The notes: generated by a model not told the origin, from the letters alone. A stretch of 41,837 nt of DNA from Testudinibacter crocodili (GCA_006228005.1 VDHG01000005.1:1-41837); one strand, 5' to 3'; counted from the stretch's first letter, positions 18,221 to 27,174 are shown. Made by a program: numbers and translations.

Positions 18221-18823
18221 TTAATGGCAAATAATATGCGCTAAAAATGATCGGATTTTTTGATAACTGCCGTGCAATAACGCGTCACCATCAAACTGAT
18301 TTGGCTGTGGCAATGGCGGAATCAGTTCACTGGCGTTGATGTGCAATAAGGCGTTGTCGCTAAATTCAAATTGTGAAATCAGTCCGCTCATGCGCAACTG
18401 TCCTTGTGGATCGCGCTGATAGAAGGTCAGCGCATGTTCAGCGTTTAGTGGCTGACGACGCCCAAAGGCATGACACACATCTGTTGCCTGAATTTGATAA
18501 ACATCGACAAAACCCGCTTGGCCTAATTCATAAAACTCCACACGCTCAATCTTGTGTGGAAGCGGTTGTTGCAGCGGATAATCCTGTTGGTTCAACGCTA
18601 ACAGTATTTTGCGCTCACCTAGGGTTTGCAACTGAAAAGCGCGGTCGCCGCCGCCCTTATTCTCGCTGCTGATGGTTGCCAAAGGTGTGCCATCGCCAGC
18701 CACACTAAAGCTCAACTGCTGTGGCTTGCCGTGTAAATCAAAAAACGGCAACGTGCGGTTTGGACTGCCGCAAGCGGCGAGCAACAGACAGACTGTTGTG
18801 ATCAACAATGGTTGTATTTTCAT
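18221..18823 (-). CDS. Uncharacterised lipoprotein
   Basis: This 200-residue protein has a type II signal peptide (MKIQPLLITTVCLLLAACGS), with the lipobox LAAC and Cys18 as the lipid anchor. Ser follows the cysteine, which suggests outer membrane sorting. The rest appears soluble, with no transmembrane segments and no domain I recognise. Two further cysteines (in DVCHAF and near the C terminus, HIICH) might pair. It starts 3 bp after the DUF805 gene ends and stops 15 bp before engB, so it is surely in the proS operon. That position gives no hint of its job. Confidence 0.85.
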   Translation of the reverse strand: MKIQPLLITTVCLLLAACGSPNRTLPFFDLHGKPQQLSFSVAGDGTPLATISSENKGGGDRAFQLQTLGERKILLALNQQDYPLQQPLPHKIERVEFYELGQAGFVDVYQIQATDVCHAFGRRQPLNAEHALTFYQRDPQGQLRMSGLISQFEFSDNALLHINASELIPPLPQPNQFDGDALLHGSYQKIRSFLAHIICH

Positions 18824-18826
18824 GGT

Positions 18827-19276
18827 TTATTTCAACTTAAATTGCAGTGCCAAGCCACGTTCGCCATAGCGGTTTGCTTGTGCTTGTCCACGAAAAACGC
18901 CCCAGTCCAGCAACAGCAATGTGCCGAAAAACAATGGCATAAATCGCCCCAATGCCCACGCCATCATGCCGTCGCTGTAAACAGCAACAAAATAGCACAG
19001 CAGCGGAAATACCACGATAAACACCGCACTTCCACTGCGTCCACGGTCATGCAAGCGCTTCACCACAACCGCCACGAAGCAGTACAACACCAATAGCAAC
19101 AGCGCCGATGCCAAAAGTGCGGTCGCAGTTTGTTGGAATAACTGCTGTATCGGCAGCAAATTCGCCAACAGTAATAATACGGCAAAGCAAATGCCGAAAC
19201 CTTGCCAAAATCCTTTGCGGTTGAGGCGTCCTTTGAATGAAAACAGCAGTGACCACAATGACATGTTATTTTCCAT
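18827..19276 (-). CDS. DUF805 family membrane protein
   Basis: This 149-residue inner membrane protein begins with the DUF805 signature MSLWSLLFSFKGRLNRKGFW and has four hydrophobic segments (about residues 24-42, 46-66, 76-97 and 108-130). A typical loop, VVKRLHDRGRSG, is seen near residues 70-81. The function of the family is not known. The start ATG overlaps the proS stop codon as TAATG, so translation is probably coupled; a second in-frame ATG four codons on is the alternative. It is the second gene of the proS operon. Confidence 0.88.
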   Translation of the reverse strand: MENNMSLWSLLFSFKGRLNRKGFWQGFGICFAVLLLLANLLPIQQLFQQTATALLASALLLLVLYCFVAVVVKRLHDRGRSGSAVFIVVFPLLCYFVAVYSDGMMAWALGRFMPLFFGTLLLLDWGVFRGQAQANRYGERGLALQFKLK

Positions 19277-20991
19277 TAGGCTTGCAGTTGCTGGGCGATA
19301 AATGCCGCCACGTCTTGCTGGGCAATCATCTGTTTTTCACTGTTGCGACGGTTTTTATATTCCACTTCACCGTTCAGCAGGTTTTTCTCACCGATCACAA
19401 TCGTGTGCGGCACGCCGATCAATTCCATATCGGCAAACATCACGCCCGGGCGCTCTTTGCGATCATCAAAAATCACATCCACGCCTTGCTGCTGCAAAGT
19501 GCGGTAGAGTTCTTCGGCGTACTGCTGCACCGCCTCAGATTTGTGCATGTTCATCGGCACAATCGCCACTTGGAACGGCGCAATTTGCTGTGGCCAAATG
19601 ATGCCGCGCTCATCATGGTTTTGTTCGATTGCAGCCGCTACCACACGGCTGACACCGATGCCGTAGCAACCCATGGTCATCACTTGCGGGCGACCGTCTT
19701 CGCCTTGCACCGTGGCATTCATTGCTTGCGAATATTTATCACCTAATTGGAAAATATGTCCGACTTCAATCCCACGTTTGATTTGCAAGCTGCCTCTGCC
19801 GCACGGGCTTGGGTCGCCTTCTACCACATTACGCAAATCGGCGACTTCCGCCAGCGGCAGATCACGCAACCAGTTGATGCCAAAATAGTGCTTATCGTCG
19901 ATATTCGCCCCGGCACCGAAATCACTCATATTGGCAACGGTGCGGTCAATCACCAGCGGAATCGGCAGGTTAATCGGGCCTAATGAACCGACACCGGCAC
20001 CAATTGTGGCACGGATTTCCGCTTCATCGGCAAACACCAGCGGGCTGGTAACCTGTGCCAATTTTTCCGCTTTGACTTCATTCAGTTCATGATCGCCACG
20101 CACGATCAGCGCCACGAGTTGGTGACCGCTCTCTTCGCTGGCATGTACGATCAAAGTTTTGACCGTTTTTTCAATCGGCAGATTAAATTGATCTACTAAT
20201 GCGGCAATGGTTTTACAGTTTGGGGTATCGACCAAACGCAGTTCCTCAGTTGGCTCGGCACGTTCGCCTAAAGCGACCGCTTCCGCCAGCTCGATATTGG
20301 CGGCATAATCTGAGGCAGTAGAAAACACGATATCGTCTTCGCCACTGGCGGCCAGCACTTGGAATTCATGCGAGGCACTGCCGCCGATTGAACCGGTGTC
20401 CGCCTGCACCGCACGGAAATCCAAGCCTAAGCGGGTGAAAATATTGCTGTAGGTTTGATACATCACTTCATAGGTTTGCTGCAAGCTGGCTTGGTCATTA
20501 TGGAACGAATAGGCATCTTTCATCAAAAATTCGCGTGCGCGCATCACGCCGAAACGTGGACGCACTTCGTCACGGAATTTGGTTTGGATTTGGTATAGAT
20601 TAATCGGCAACTGTTTGTATGAACTCAATTCACGCCGTGCCAAATCGGTGATCACTTCTTCGTGGGTCGGGCCCAACACAAAAGGGCGCTCGCCTCGGTC
20701 GGTGAAACGTAATAGCTCGGGACCATACTGCTCCCAACGCTCGGATTCCAGCCATAGATCGCCCGGCTGCACTACCGGCATCGACACTTCCAACGCTCCG
20801 CTTTTGTCCATCTCTTCACGCACGATTTTTTCGACTTTACGCAACACTTTTAAGCCGGTCGGCAACCAAGTGTATAGCCCCGACGCCAACGGACGGATCA
20901 TGCCCGCTCGCAACATCAGTTGGTGGCTGACCACCTCAGCATTGTTCGGAGTCTCTTTTAAGGTTGAAAATAGATATTGTGATGTACGCAT
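19276..20991 (-). CDS. proS: Prolyl-tRNA synthetase (bacterial type with editing domain)
   Basis: ProS attaches proline to tRNA-Pro. The 571-residue length matches the E. coli enzyme (572). Class II motifs are present: motif 2 as [20 protein letters not shown] near residues 137-156, and motif 3 as [17 protein letters not shown] near 443-459. Between them lies the ~180-residue YbaK-like insertion that removes misactivated alanine. A C-terminal anticodon-binding domain follows. The start ATG has AGGAAA upstream. It leads the operon proS-DUF805-lipoprotein-engB. I saw no T-box or leader peptide upstream. Confidence 0.98.
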   Translation of the reverse strand: MRTSQYLFSTLKETPNNAEVVSHQLMLRAGMIRPLASGLYTWLPTGLKVLRKVEKIVREEMDKSGALEVSMPVVQPGDLWLESERWEQYGPELLRFTDRGERPFVLGPTHEEVITDLARRELSSYKQLPINLYQIQTKFRDEVRPRFGVMRAREFLMKDAYSFHNDQASLQQTYEVMYQTYSNIFTRLGLDFRAVQADTGSIGGSASHEFQVLAASGEDDIVFSTASDYAANIELAEAVALGERAEPTEELRLVDTPNCKTIAALVDQFNLPIEKTVKTLIVHASEESGHQLVALIVRGDHELNEVKAEKLAQVTSPLVFADEAEIRATIGAGVGSLGPINLPIPLVIDRTVANMSDFGAGANIDDKHYFGINWLRDLPLAEVADLRNVVEGDPSPCGRGSLQIKRGIEVGHIFQLGDKYSQAMNATVQGEDGRPQVMTMGCYGIGVSRVVAAAIEQNHDERGIIWPQQIAPFQVAIVPMNMHKSEAVQQYAEELYRTLQQQGVDVIFDDRKERPGVMFADMELIGVPHTIVIGEKNLLNGEVEYKNRRNSEKQMIAQQDVAAFIAQQLQA

Positions 20992-21061
20992 GGTATTTCC
21001 TGTAAATGGGTTTTATCTTGAAAAATTGGCGATATTCTAGCATTGGAACGGCATATTCAAA

Positions 21062-21085
21062 ACAAAAATAGCCGTGTTCACGGCT
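21062..21085 (-). terminator. Intrinsic terminator downstream of the Slam gene
   Basis: On the minus strand AGCCGTG-AA-CACGGCT is followed at once by ATTTTTGTTTT. The 7-bp GC-rich stem plus U-tract is a good terminator. It lies between the Slam gene and proS, and keeps the two transcripts apart. Confidence 0.75.
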
Positions 21086-21132
21086 CAGCCTGCTGACAAA
21101 GGTTAAAATATACGATTAATATTGTAAAAGTA

Positions 21133-21169
21133 GCAACTGTGTTTCCTGTTTTTTTGGAAACACAGTTGC
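21133..21169. repeat. Long perfect inverted repeat, 14-bp arms
   Basis: GCAACTGTGTTTCC and GGAAACACAGTTGC form a perfect 14-bp stem around TGTTTTTTT. It lies in the 268-bp gap between proS and the Slam gene. It has no proper U-tract on either strand, so it is not a standard terminator. It could protect the 3' end of the Slam transcript or be a small mobile remnant. Confidence 0.7.
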
Positions 21170-21259
21170 CACCCAGCCTAATCAAATAATCTAAAGGCGG
21201 ATCCAATCCACCCTTAGACTGCCTTATCAATATCTTTGTCTACCTACAGCAAGTGCGGT

Positions 21260-22726
21260 CTAAAAGCGTTTGCTGACTTCCAGATAAACTCGATTTTTGT
21301 CATAACTGTAAAACGGGTTGTTGCTATCTATTTTGGTGTATGACCAAGTCACTCGCGGGGTGATACCCCAGAAATGCAGATTACGATGCCAGATACTGAA
21401 TTGTGCGCCGTATTCATCATTTTTTTGGCGAATGCCGGTGAAATCAGCGGCTTTATACTGGCGTGTGGCGTAGTTCAGCGTGATTCTGGTGGAAATGCCG
21501 CCCATCCACTCCTGCCCCCAGCCGAGCCGTATATTTTTGCGCTGATAGGCATTATCCTTATGCCGCGCATTATCACGACTGTAGTCCGCACCAACAACCC
21601 AGTATTGATCACTGCTTGGCATATACAACAACGTATTTGACCAGAAATAGTTATTACCATTCAAGTGTTTGCGTGTCACATAACGCTGTTCCCCATACTC
21701 AAGTGCGGTCGAAATCTGCCAACGTGGCGCCAACCAATAACTGAAATCCAAACGCAAACCGCTATTTTGAGAGAAACGTTTCAAGGAATCGCTGCCGGAA
21801 GCGCCGCCGCCATACCAACGTCTTTCCGTAAACGGCATCAACGTCACTTCGCTGCGTGCAGTTTGGTAGCCCAAACCAACGCTGATCCGTGCATTAAATT
21901 CATTATATTTTTTGTTATCCCAATAGTAACGTCCATAACCAGACAAGCTCACTTTGCTGAAAAAGCCGTGTTGCAACGACCATTTTTTATCTGCGCCAAG
22001 ATTGTAGCCAATCCCTTCTGCTTTTTCGCTTTGCCAAGCTTTCCAGCCTTTGACTTGCGTACCGGCTTTTGGCGCATTGTTGACGTTAGCCTCGTTTAAA
22101 TAACTTAAACCGCCTTGAAATGTCCACTGATCACGCCGATTAATTGCCGTTAAATATTGATCAATCAACTGTACAAATGCCGGTGACACATTTTCAGTGC
22201 GTAACTTTTCAAACTGATCGCGTGCGGCTTCATTGTCATTATTCAAATACAGCACTTGCGCCATTTGGTAGCGTACCGGAATCAAATTCGGGTTTTTAGC
22301 AAACAAAGTGCGGTATAAACTCAGCGAATACGCATAATCTTGTTGCTGCTGTGCCAAGATCGCCTCGCCCCAAGTCACCAGCACCGGATCGGTTTTGCCT
22401 TGCGCTTGATAAATCGGCAGCAACAGCGCCACACCATCTGCATTATTCTGCATTAATGCCGGCAGTAACGCCCGCAGCACCAACTCAGGATATTTCGCCA
22501 GCTCTTCTTTGCTGATTGAAATGGACTTAGGTTGCGACACCGCACTTGGGGCTTGCAATGTCGGTTGCGGTAACTGAGGCTGTGCCACCTGAAATTTCGG
22601 CTCGTCCAAACCTAAACGTGGCGCCTGTTCAGTGGTCACGGTTTGTGCCTGCGCTGTGCCGGTAAATAAACCGCTAAAAATTGGCAACACTGCCAAAGAA
22701 ACAAGAAATGAATGGTTGATACGCAT
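21260..22726 (-). CDS. Slam-type surface lipoprotein assembly modifier (outer membrane translocon)
   Basis: This 488-residue protein has a signal peptide ending AQA (about residue 27). A periplasmic helical TPR-like region follows (about 70-200: LLPALMQNNADGVALLLPIY, then YSLSLYRTLFAKNPNLIPVRYQMAQVLY). The C-terminal ~280 residues look like a beta-barrel with alternating aromatic strands, ending in KRF. This is the layout of Slam (DUF560) proteins, which move TbpB-like lipoproteins across the outer membrane to the cell surface. It lies 68 bp downstream of a lipoprotein with a TbpB-like end, its obvious client. A strong hairpin stands just before its ribosome site. Which Slam type it is cannot be told by eye. 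Confidence 0.9.
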   Translation of the reverse strand: MRINHSFLVSLAVLPIFSGLFTGTAQAQTVTTEQAPRLGLDEPKFQVAQPQLPQPTLQAPSAVSQPKSISISKEELAKYPELVLRALLPALMQNNADGVALLLPIYQAQGKTDPVLVTWGEAILAQQQQDYAYSLSLYRTLFAKNPNLIPVRYQMAQVLYLNNDNEAARDQFEKLRTENVSPAFVQLIDQYLTAINRRDQWTFQGGLSYLNEANVNNAPKAGTQVKGWKAWQSEKAEGIGYNLGADKKWSLQHGFFSKVSLSGYGRYYWDNKKYNEFNARISVGLGYQTARSEVTLMPFTERRWYGGGASGSDSLKRFSQNSGLRLDFSYWLAPRWQISTALEYGEQRYVTRKHLNGNNYFWSNTLLYMPSSDQYWVVGADYSRDNARHKDNAYQRKNIRLGWGQEWMGGISTRITLNYATRQYKAADFTGIRQKNDEYGAQFSIWHRNLHFWGITPRVTWSYTKIDSNNPFYSYDKNRVYLEVSKRF

Positions 22727-22742
22727 AATACTCTCAAGTAAA

Positions 22743-22767
22743 AAGGCTATCTGAATAAGATAGCCTT
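22743..22767 (-). terminator. Hairpin between surface lipoprotein and Slam gene (partial terminator)
   Basis: AAGGCTATCT and AGATAGCCTT form a perfect 10-bp stem with a 5-nt loop. On the minus strand it is followed by TTTTTAC. It lies between the lipoprotein stop and the Slam start, so leaky termination here would give more lipoprotein than exporter. Confidence 0.7.
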
Positions 22768-22794
22768 GATTATAGTCTATTTTTTCAAATAAGG

Positions 22795-23829
22795 TTATTT
22801 TTGTTGCTCAGCGGCAAACACCACACCCCATTTAGCATTATGCGCTTCCCCGGCAATTTCTTCTGCTTTTTCACCGAAAAATGCGCCGTTGAGTGGGGCG
22901 GTCAGCTCATTTTCCTCTATTTGCCACTCTTTTTTACCCTCTTCGTTAATATTAAAAACGCCATTTCCTTTGAAAGCTCCTTCAGAGATATTCGCATCTA
23001 CCAAGACCAAACCATTATACAATGAGCCTTTGACTGTTTTTTCACCAAAATCCGCCAGAAGCTTAACGTTACCATAAGTATCTAGCGGCCCTTGCCCATT
23101 ATCTCTTAATACAAAAATCAATGCTGTTTTTGGGCTGTCATAACTAGCATATCCGCTAGTCGGTATTTCAGATATTGGCGTCATTTCACCATTATAAAAT
23201 GCATGAACCAAACCACTCTCAGAATCTAAAATTGCACCTATTTTTACAGTGTTAATATTTGTTTTGTCCTGGCAACAAATTTTTCTTGATTTGTACTCTT
23301 TCCAAATATTACGAGCCTCAAAATCGTTCATCAGAGTCCAATCCCAAATATTATCAGAGACAAGATTCAATTTCTTGCCATCGACAACAATATGATCGTA
23401 TTGAGCGGATTTCACCGTCGTTGATACTACGTTAGACGCTTGCTCTTGATCATTGGAATATTTGAATCCTGCTCCTTGAAGATCTTTTGGTGGTATTACT
23501 ACAGGCTTAGGTTCTTCCTTAGGTGGCTCAGGGGCCGCTTCAGGTGAGGTCGGCGTTGTTTCTGGTGTAAAGGAGGAACTCGGTGCCAAAACTTCTACTG
23601 TCGGTGTCGTCGCCACAGAGTCTGTTGGGGCTGTTGTTGGCTGTGCTGGCGTTGTCGGAGTTTCTGCCGGTGTTGTTTCTGCCGATGTGACAGGTTGTTC
23701 TACTGGCGTCGGGTTAACCAGCGCTGCGGTTTCCGATGAACCGGAGCCACCACCGCCTCCGCCACAAGCGGTTAAGAGCAAAAGGCTAAGAGCGGTTAAT
23801 CCGGATTTTATTTGTTGTTGTTTTTTCAT
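22795..23829 (-). CDS. Slam-dependent surface lipoprotein with TbpB-like C-terminal barrel
   Basis: This 344-residue lipoprotein has the lipobox LTAC (Cys22), followed by a run of glycines, a usual tether of surface lipoproteins. Residues ~30-115 are a Pro/Thr/Glu/Ala-rich linker that may hold the functional part away from the membrane. The remainder is beta-rich and ends in GAFFGEKAEEIAGEAHN (about 315-331), the closing motif of TbpB-type handle-and-barrel domains, as in haemoglobin/haemophore-like and transferrin-binding lipoproteins. It has only one barrel, so it is not a full TbpB. A CC pair (KICCQD, about residues 183-188) is unusual. The ligand is unknown; haem, iron protein or complement factor binding are all possible. 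It is cotranscribed with the Slam gene. Its ribosome site is AGGTGA. Confidence 0.85.
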   Translation of the reverse strand: MKKQQQIKSGLTALSLLLLTACGGGGGGSGSSETAALVNPTPVEQPVTSAETTPAETPTTPAQPTTAPTDSVATTPTVEVLAPSSSFTPETTPTSPEAAPEPPKEEPKPVVIPPKDLQGAGFKYSNDQEQASNVVSTTVKSAQYDHIVVDGKKLNLVSDNIWDWTLMNDFEARNIWKEYKSRKICCQDKTNINTVKIGAILDSESGLVHAFYNGEMTPISEIPTSGYASYDSPKTALIFVLRDNGQGPLDTYGNVKLLADFGEKTVKGSLYNGLVLVDANISEGAFKGNGVFNINEEGKKEWQIEENELTAPLNGAFFGEKAEEIAGEAHNAKWGVVFAAEQQK

Positions 23830-23980
23830 AAATCACCTGTCTTTTTTAATTAAGTATTGCTGTTGAAAATAAATATATATCCTTAGGGAGTTAATGTTTT
23901 TCAACGGTACACCCTTTGTAAAAAAATTCAAGCTTGTCTCTTTTTTAAAGGGCTGTTTCCTCGCTATAAATCTTCAAATA

Positions 23981-23994
23981 TTGATACAGATCAA
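23981..23994. promoter_or_regulatory. FNR-type site
   Basis: TTGATACAGATCAA matches the FNR consensus TTGAT-N4-ATCAA perfectly. It lies in the 284-bp divergent region between the surface lipoprotein and the DUF4198 gene. Its centre is about 49 bp upstream of the -10 candidate of the DUF4198 gene, near the class I activator position; it is also about 158 bp upstream of the lipoprotein start. Confidence 0.6.
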
Positions 23995-24011
23995 GCTTTA
24001 CAAATCTTTGG

Positions 24012-24081
24012 TTGCGCCGCTAGCAAAATATGCTAATATCGCAATCAATTCTCATTTACACTCAATTAAGTGAGAATCAAC
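24012..24081 (+). promoter_or_regulatory. Promoter and Fur-like site of the DUF4198 gene
   Basis: A -35 candidate TTGCGC (24012-24017) and an extended -10 TGC-TAATAT (24031-24039) are 16 bp apart. Just downstream, ATTCTCA (24048-24054) and TGAGAAT (24071-24077) form an inverted repeat over the likely start of transcription. The minus-strand word AATGAGAATTGATT is close to the Fur-box core. Iron control is a plausible reading but rests on motif likeness only. Confidence 0.4.
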
Positions 24082-24113
24082 AACTTTCATCTAAATGAGA
24101 AAAGGATATCTTA

Positions 24114-24905
24114 ATGAAAAAAGTCATGTTGACCGCACTTTGTGCTCTCTCTGCTAGCAGCTTAAGCCAAGCCCATGATTTATGGGTTTATGCCCAAGAT
24201 GCCGAACAAGGTAAGCCGCTGCAAGCGGTGTTAGGTTACGGTGATAACTTCCCGGCAGGCGATCCGATTCCGGAAAAACGGTTGCATATTTTTCCACCGC
24301 TAGAATTGGTGACGCCGAACAAAACCGAAGCGCTGCAACAGCAAGGGGAAAACTATCACTATGTCAGCCCACAGGCACTGAGCGCAGGCGAATATAAAAT
24401 CAGTTCAACCTATCGCCCAACTTTCTGGTCAAAAAATGCGGAAGGCTGGAAAATGCAAAACTTGAGCGAAGTGCCGGATGCCCACTATTGCGAGCAATCC
24501 AGTATGTATGCCACCACCTATTTTAATCTTGGCGGCGCTAAAGTCAGTGAATTTGCGCAAAAACCGGTCGGTTTAGAGTTAGAAATCGTACCGTTGGTTG
24601 ATCCGAGCCAAATCAAACCGATGCAAGTGGTGCCGGTGCAAGTGCTGTATAACGGTGAGCCGGTGAAAGGCGCCACCATTATCGGCACGGCGGATACCTT
24701 GACTAAACTGGATTGGGATGCGGTGATGGATCATCGTGAACCACAGGCGTTTTCCGGTAAAACCGATAAAAACGGGGTGATGAATTTTATCCCGTTGCTG
24801 CAAGGCAACTGGAAATTGAAAACCAGCCACGAAGCCGAGTTCCCCGATCAAAAAATCTGCCAGAAGAAAAAAATGTATAGCACTTATACGCTAAACATTA
24901 AGTAA
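24114..24905 (+). CDS. Periplasmic DUF4198 (COG5266-type) protein, possible metal-uptake component
   Basis: This 263-residue protein has a Sec signal peptide, with probable cleavage at SQA/HDLWVYA, which leaves histidine as the first mature residue. The mature part resembles DUF4198, a family that includes periplasmic parts of nickel/cobalt uptake systems such as NikK. The conserved HDLW start, a GYGDNFPAGDP segment and a C-terminal beta-sandwich (YNGEPVKGATI, TDKNGVMNFIPLLQGNWKL) support this. The N-terminal His could bind a metal through its side chain and amino group. No permease or ATPase genes lie beside it, so it acts alone or with distant genes. FNR-like and Fur-like sites lie upstream, and a strong terminator follows. 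Family confident, role inferred. Confidence 0.75.
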   Translation: MKKVMLTALCALSASSLSQAHDLWVYAQDAEQGKPLQAVLGYGDNFPAGDPIPEKRLHIFPPLELVTPNKTEALQQQGENYHYVSPQALSAGEYKISSTYRPTFWSKNAEGWKMQNLSEVPDAHYCEQSSMYATTYFNLGGAKVSEFAQKPVGLELEIVPLVDPSQIKPMQVVPVQVLYNGEPVKGATIIGTADTLTKLDWDAVMDHREPQAFSGKTDKNGVMNFIPLLQGNWKLKTSHEAEFPDQKICQKKKMYSTYTLNIK

Positions 24906-24917
24906 TATTAAACCATA

Positions 24918-24954
24918 AAAGCGATAACAGCTCACTCCGGTTATCGCTTTTTTT
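24918..24954. terminator. Intrinsic terminator between DUF4198 gene and betT-like gene
   Basis: AAAGCGATAAC and GTTATCGCTTT form an 11-bp stem with an 11-nt loop, followed by a run of seven T on the plus strand. A matching A-run lets it work in the minus direction too. The flanking genes are convergent. Confidence 0.9.
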
Positions 24955-24968
24955 GTTTGCATGACAGA

Positions 24969-26975
24969 TTACGCCGTCGGCTCCAACGGCGCCTGCACCA
25001 TCAATTCGTTGGCTTCGCTATTGAGCAGCACTAAGTAACGTTGGTACTGTTTCAACACATCGGCAATCAACTCTTCCGTGGTCATATACTGCACATCGTA
25101 ACCAATACGACCGTCGCCAAAATAGGTGACCGGTTCAAATACCTGTTCATGTTTCATACTCGGCACGCTCTGCTCTTCCTGCATCGAAAGTGCGGTATCT
25201 TTGCTCTGAATCATCACGCCGTAAATAAAATCACGCATTACGCCTTTGTGAATCACCAGTTCGATACTACGCTGCGGTTCGTCCGTTTGGTTGATTTCTA
25301 CCTGCAGCTGATGCTTATTCACTAATTCGTCACGCAATTGGCTAAACGCCGGCTTGACCACCTGTTGTAAGAATTGCTGAATATCCTCTTCTTGGGTCTG
25401 CTTCAAAATCTGGCCTAAGCGTTTCTTCCATTTATCACCACTCCAAAATACCGTTGATTGATTTAAACGGGTATTAAAGTAGTTTTTATCCACTCGCAAA
25501 CCTTGCAGCAGGCTAAAACACATCAACACTGTAATCACGGCAAACGGTAGCGCCACTACCAAGGTCATCGCCTGCACCGCGCCCAAGCCGCCGGAATTCA
25601 GCAAGGCGATCGACAAAATAATCATCACCACACCCCATAGCGCACTTTGCCACTTTGGTGTATCCACACTTTTACCGCTCGAAGCAATATTATTTAATAC
25701 AAAAATGCCTGAGTCTGCCGAGGTGATAAAAAACAGTGACAAAATCAACAGCGCTAGCAAACCACTCAAAGTCGATAATGGGAAATAGTCTAAAAATGCA
25801 AACAACAGCGTTTCCGGCGCACCGGTCAAGGCACTTAATGCCCCGCTATGTTTCACATCTTCCAAAATAGCGCTGTCACCAAAGATGGTAAACCACAGCA
25901 AATTAAAGGTAGCAGGGATGATCAATACCCCAAGAATAAATTCACGAATGGTTCTGCCTCGTGAAATCCGCGCAATAAACAACCCAACAAATGGCGCCCA
26001 AGAGAACCACCATGCCCAGTACAGCACTGTCCAACCGCTAAACCAAGCGGTGTGCTGCGAATCATAGCTAAAGGTACGGAAACTGATCTCAATCAGATTA
26101 CTCAGGTAATACCCAATATTTTCCGAGAAAACCGAAAGCAAATACACCGTTGAGCCACTAAACAACACAAACAGCATGAGTATCAGTGCCAGGCTTAAAT
26201 TGATTTCGCTTAACCGACGCACCCCTTTGCCCACGCCGGAAATCGCCGACAGCACTGCAATGCTTACCACTACGATAATCACTAATGAATTGCTGAAAAA
26301 GCTGTTTTCGCTCAAAATACCCACCGCCTGCAGACCAGCATTCAACTGTGACGAGCCGTAACCCAGTGTGGTAATGATCCCGAACAACGTGGCAATCAAC
26401 GCCAGGGCATCAATGATATGCCCGTACACGCCGTGAATTTTATCACGCAACAACGGATAAAATGCCGAGCGAATCGACAGCGGCATCCGATAGCGAAAAC
26501 CAAAATATGCTAGTGCTAATGCGATCGTACCGTAGATCGCCCAAGGGTGAATTCCCCAATGGAAAAAGGTGTAAAGCATCGCATTTTTCTGTGGACTATC
26601 CTGAGTAATTGGTGCTACCGAGTGCATCAGTGGCTCTGCCACGCCAAAATACATCAAGCCGACCCCCATTCCAGCGGCAAATAACATCGCCACCCAAGAG
26701 AAAAACGGATATTCCGCTTCTTCGTCATCACTGCCCAGACGAATATCGCCTAAACTACTCATCGCCAGTAGCAGTAAAAACAGAATAAAACAGCTGACCG
26801 ACAAAATGTAAAACCAGCTGAAATAGTCAAACGCATAATTTTTTGCTACATTCAATCCCTGTTGCATTGACTGGGGAAACGCAATACATGCCACGGCAAT
26901 TAGCACAACAAAGATAAAGCTGGGAATAAAAACCGGCAAACTGAAAGTTGAATGTTTTTTTAGTAAAGAAAACAA
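24969..26975 (-). CDS. betT: BCCT family choline/betaine transporter (BetT-like)
   Basis: This 668-residue protein has twelve expected membrane spans and the BCCT signature segment WTVLYWAWWFSWAPFVGLFIA (about residues 313-333), followed by RISRGRTIREF. The aromatic substrate-binding tryptophans are present. GMGVGLMYFGVAEP near residues 93-106 is the usual glycine-rich stretch of TM3. A cytoplasmic C-terminal domain of ~165 residues (from about 500) matches the long tail of E. coli BetT, a proton-driven choline importer. Uptake of choline for phosphocholine decoration or for osmoprotection are both possible. The start appears to be TTG, 7 nt after AAGGAG; an out-of-frame ATG lies between them. 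No betaine synthesis genes are beside it. Confidence 0.9.
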   Translation of the reverse strand: MFSLLKKHSTFSLPVFIPSFIFVVLIAVACIAFPQSMQQGLNVAKNYAFDYFSWFYILSVSCFILFLLLLAMSSLGDIRLGSDDEEAEYPFFSWVAMLFAAGMGVGLMYFGVAEPLMHSVAPITQDSPQKNAMLYTFFHWGIHPWAIYGTIALALAYFGFRYRMPLSIRSAFYPLLRDKIHGVYGHIIDALALIATLFGIITTLGYGSSQLNAGLQAVGILSENSFFSNSLVIIVVVSIAVLSAISGVGKGVRRLSEINLSLALILMLFVLFSGSTVYLLSVFSENIGYYLSNLIEISFRTFSYDSQHTAWFSGWTVLYWAWWFSWAPFVGLFIARISRGRTIREFILGVLIIPATFNLLWFTIFGDSAILEDVKHSGALSALTGAPETLLFAFLDYFPLSTLSGLLALLILSLFFITSADSGIFVLNNIASSGKSVDTPKWQSALWGVVMIILSIALLNSGGLGAVQAMTLVVALPFAVITVLMCFSLLQGLRVDKNYFNTRLNQSTVFWSGDKWKKRLGQILKQTQEEDIQQFLQQVVKPAFSQLRDELVNKHQLQVEINQTDEPQRSIELVIHKGVMRDFIYGVMIQSKDTALSMQEEQSVPSMKHEQVFEPVTYFGDGRIGYDVQYMTTEELIADVLKQYQRYLVLLNSEANELMVQAPLEPTA

Positions 26976-27125
26976 ACCATTAACTCCTTAGGTATTATTA
27001 AAATATAGACTTTTATTGTATTTATAAGTATAAAAACCGCACTTATAATAATTTAATAGAATAAATAAATCAAATTTTAATCACAAAAAGGAATAAATAG
27101 ATGTGTGATTATATAAAATCAGCAT

Positions 27126-27153
27126 AAAAAAACCTGCCAAATTCAGCAGGTTT
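27126..27153 (-). terminator. Intrinsic terminator downstream of nanR-like gene and ilvA remnant
   Basis: On the minus strand AAACCTGC and GCAGGTTT pair around an 8-nt loop, followed by seven T. It now ends the nanR-like transcript. It lies 22 bp past the stop codon of the ilvA remnant, so it may be the original terminator of the ilv operon before the sialic acid module came in. Confidence 0.8.
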
Positions 27154-27174
27154 GTCTGTTATAAAGGAAGGGTT

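Noticed and set aside
20992-21060. T-box or amino acid leader before proS
   Set aside because: The stretch before proS has only a promoter-like sequence and a ribosome site. The hairpin at 21070-21085 sits upstream and is best read as the terminator of the preceding gene.
23763-23772. Actinobacillus-type uptake word ACAAGCGGT in the surface lipoprotein gene
   Set aside because: It is the only clear copy seen, against about forty Haemophilus-type words, so it is likely chance.
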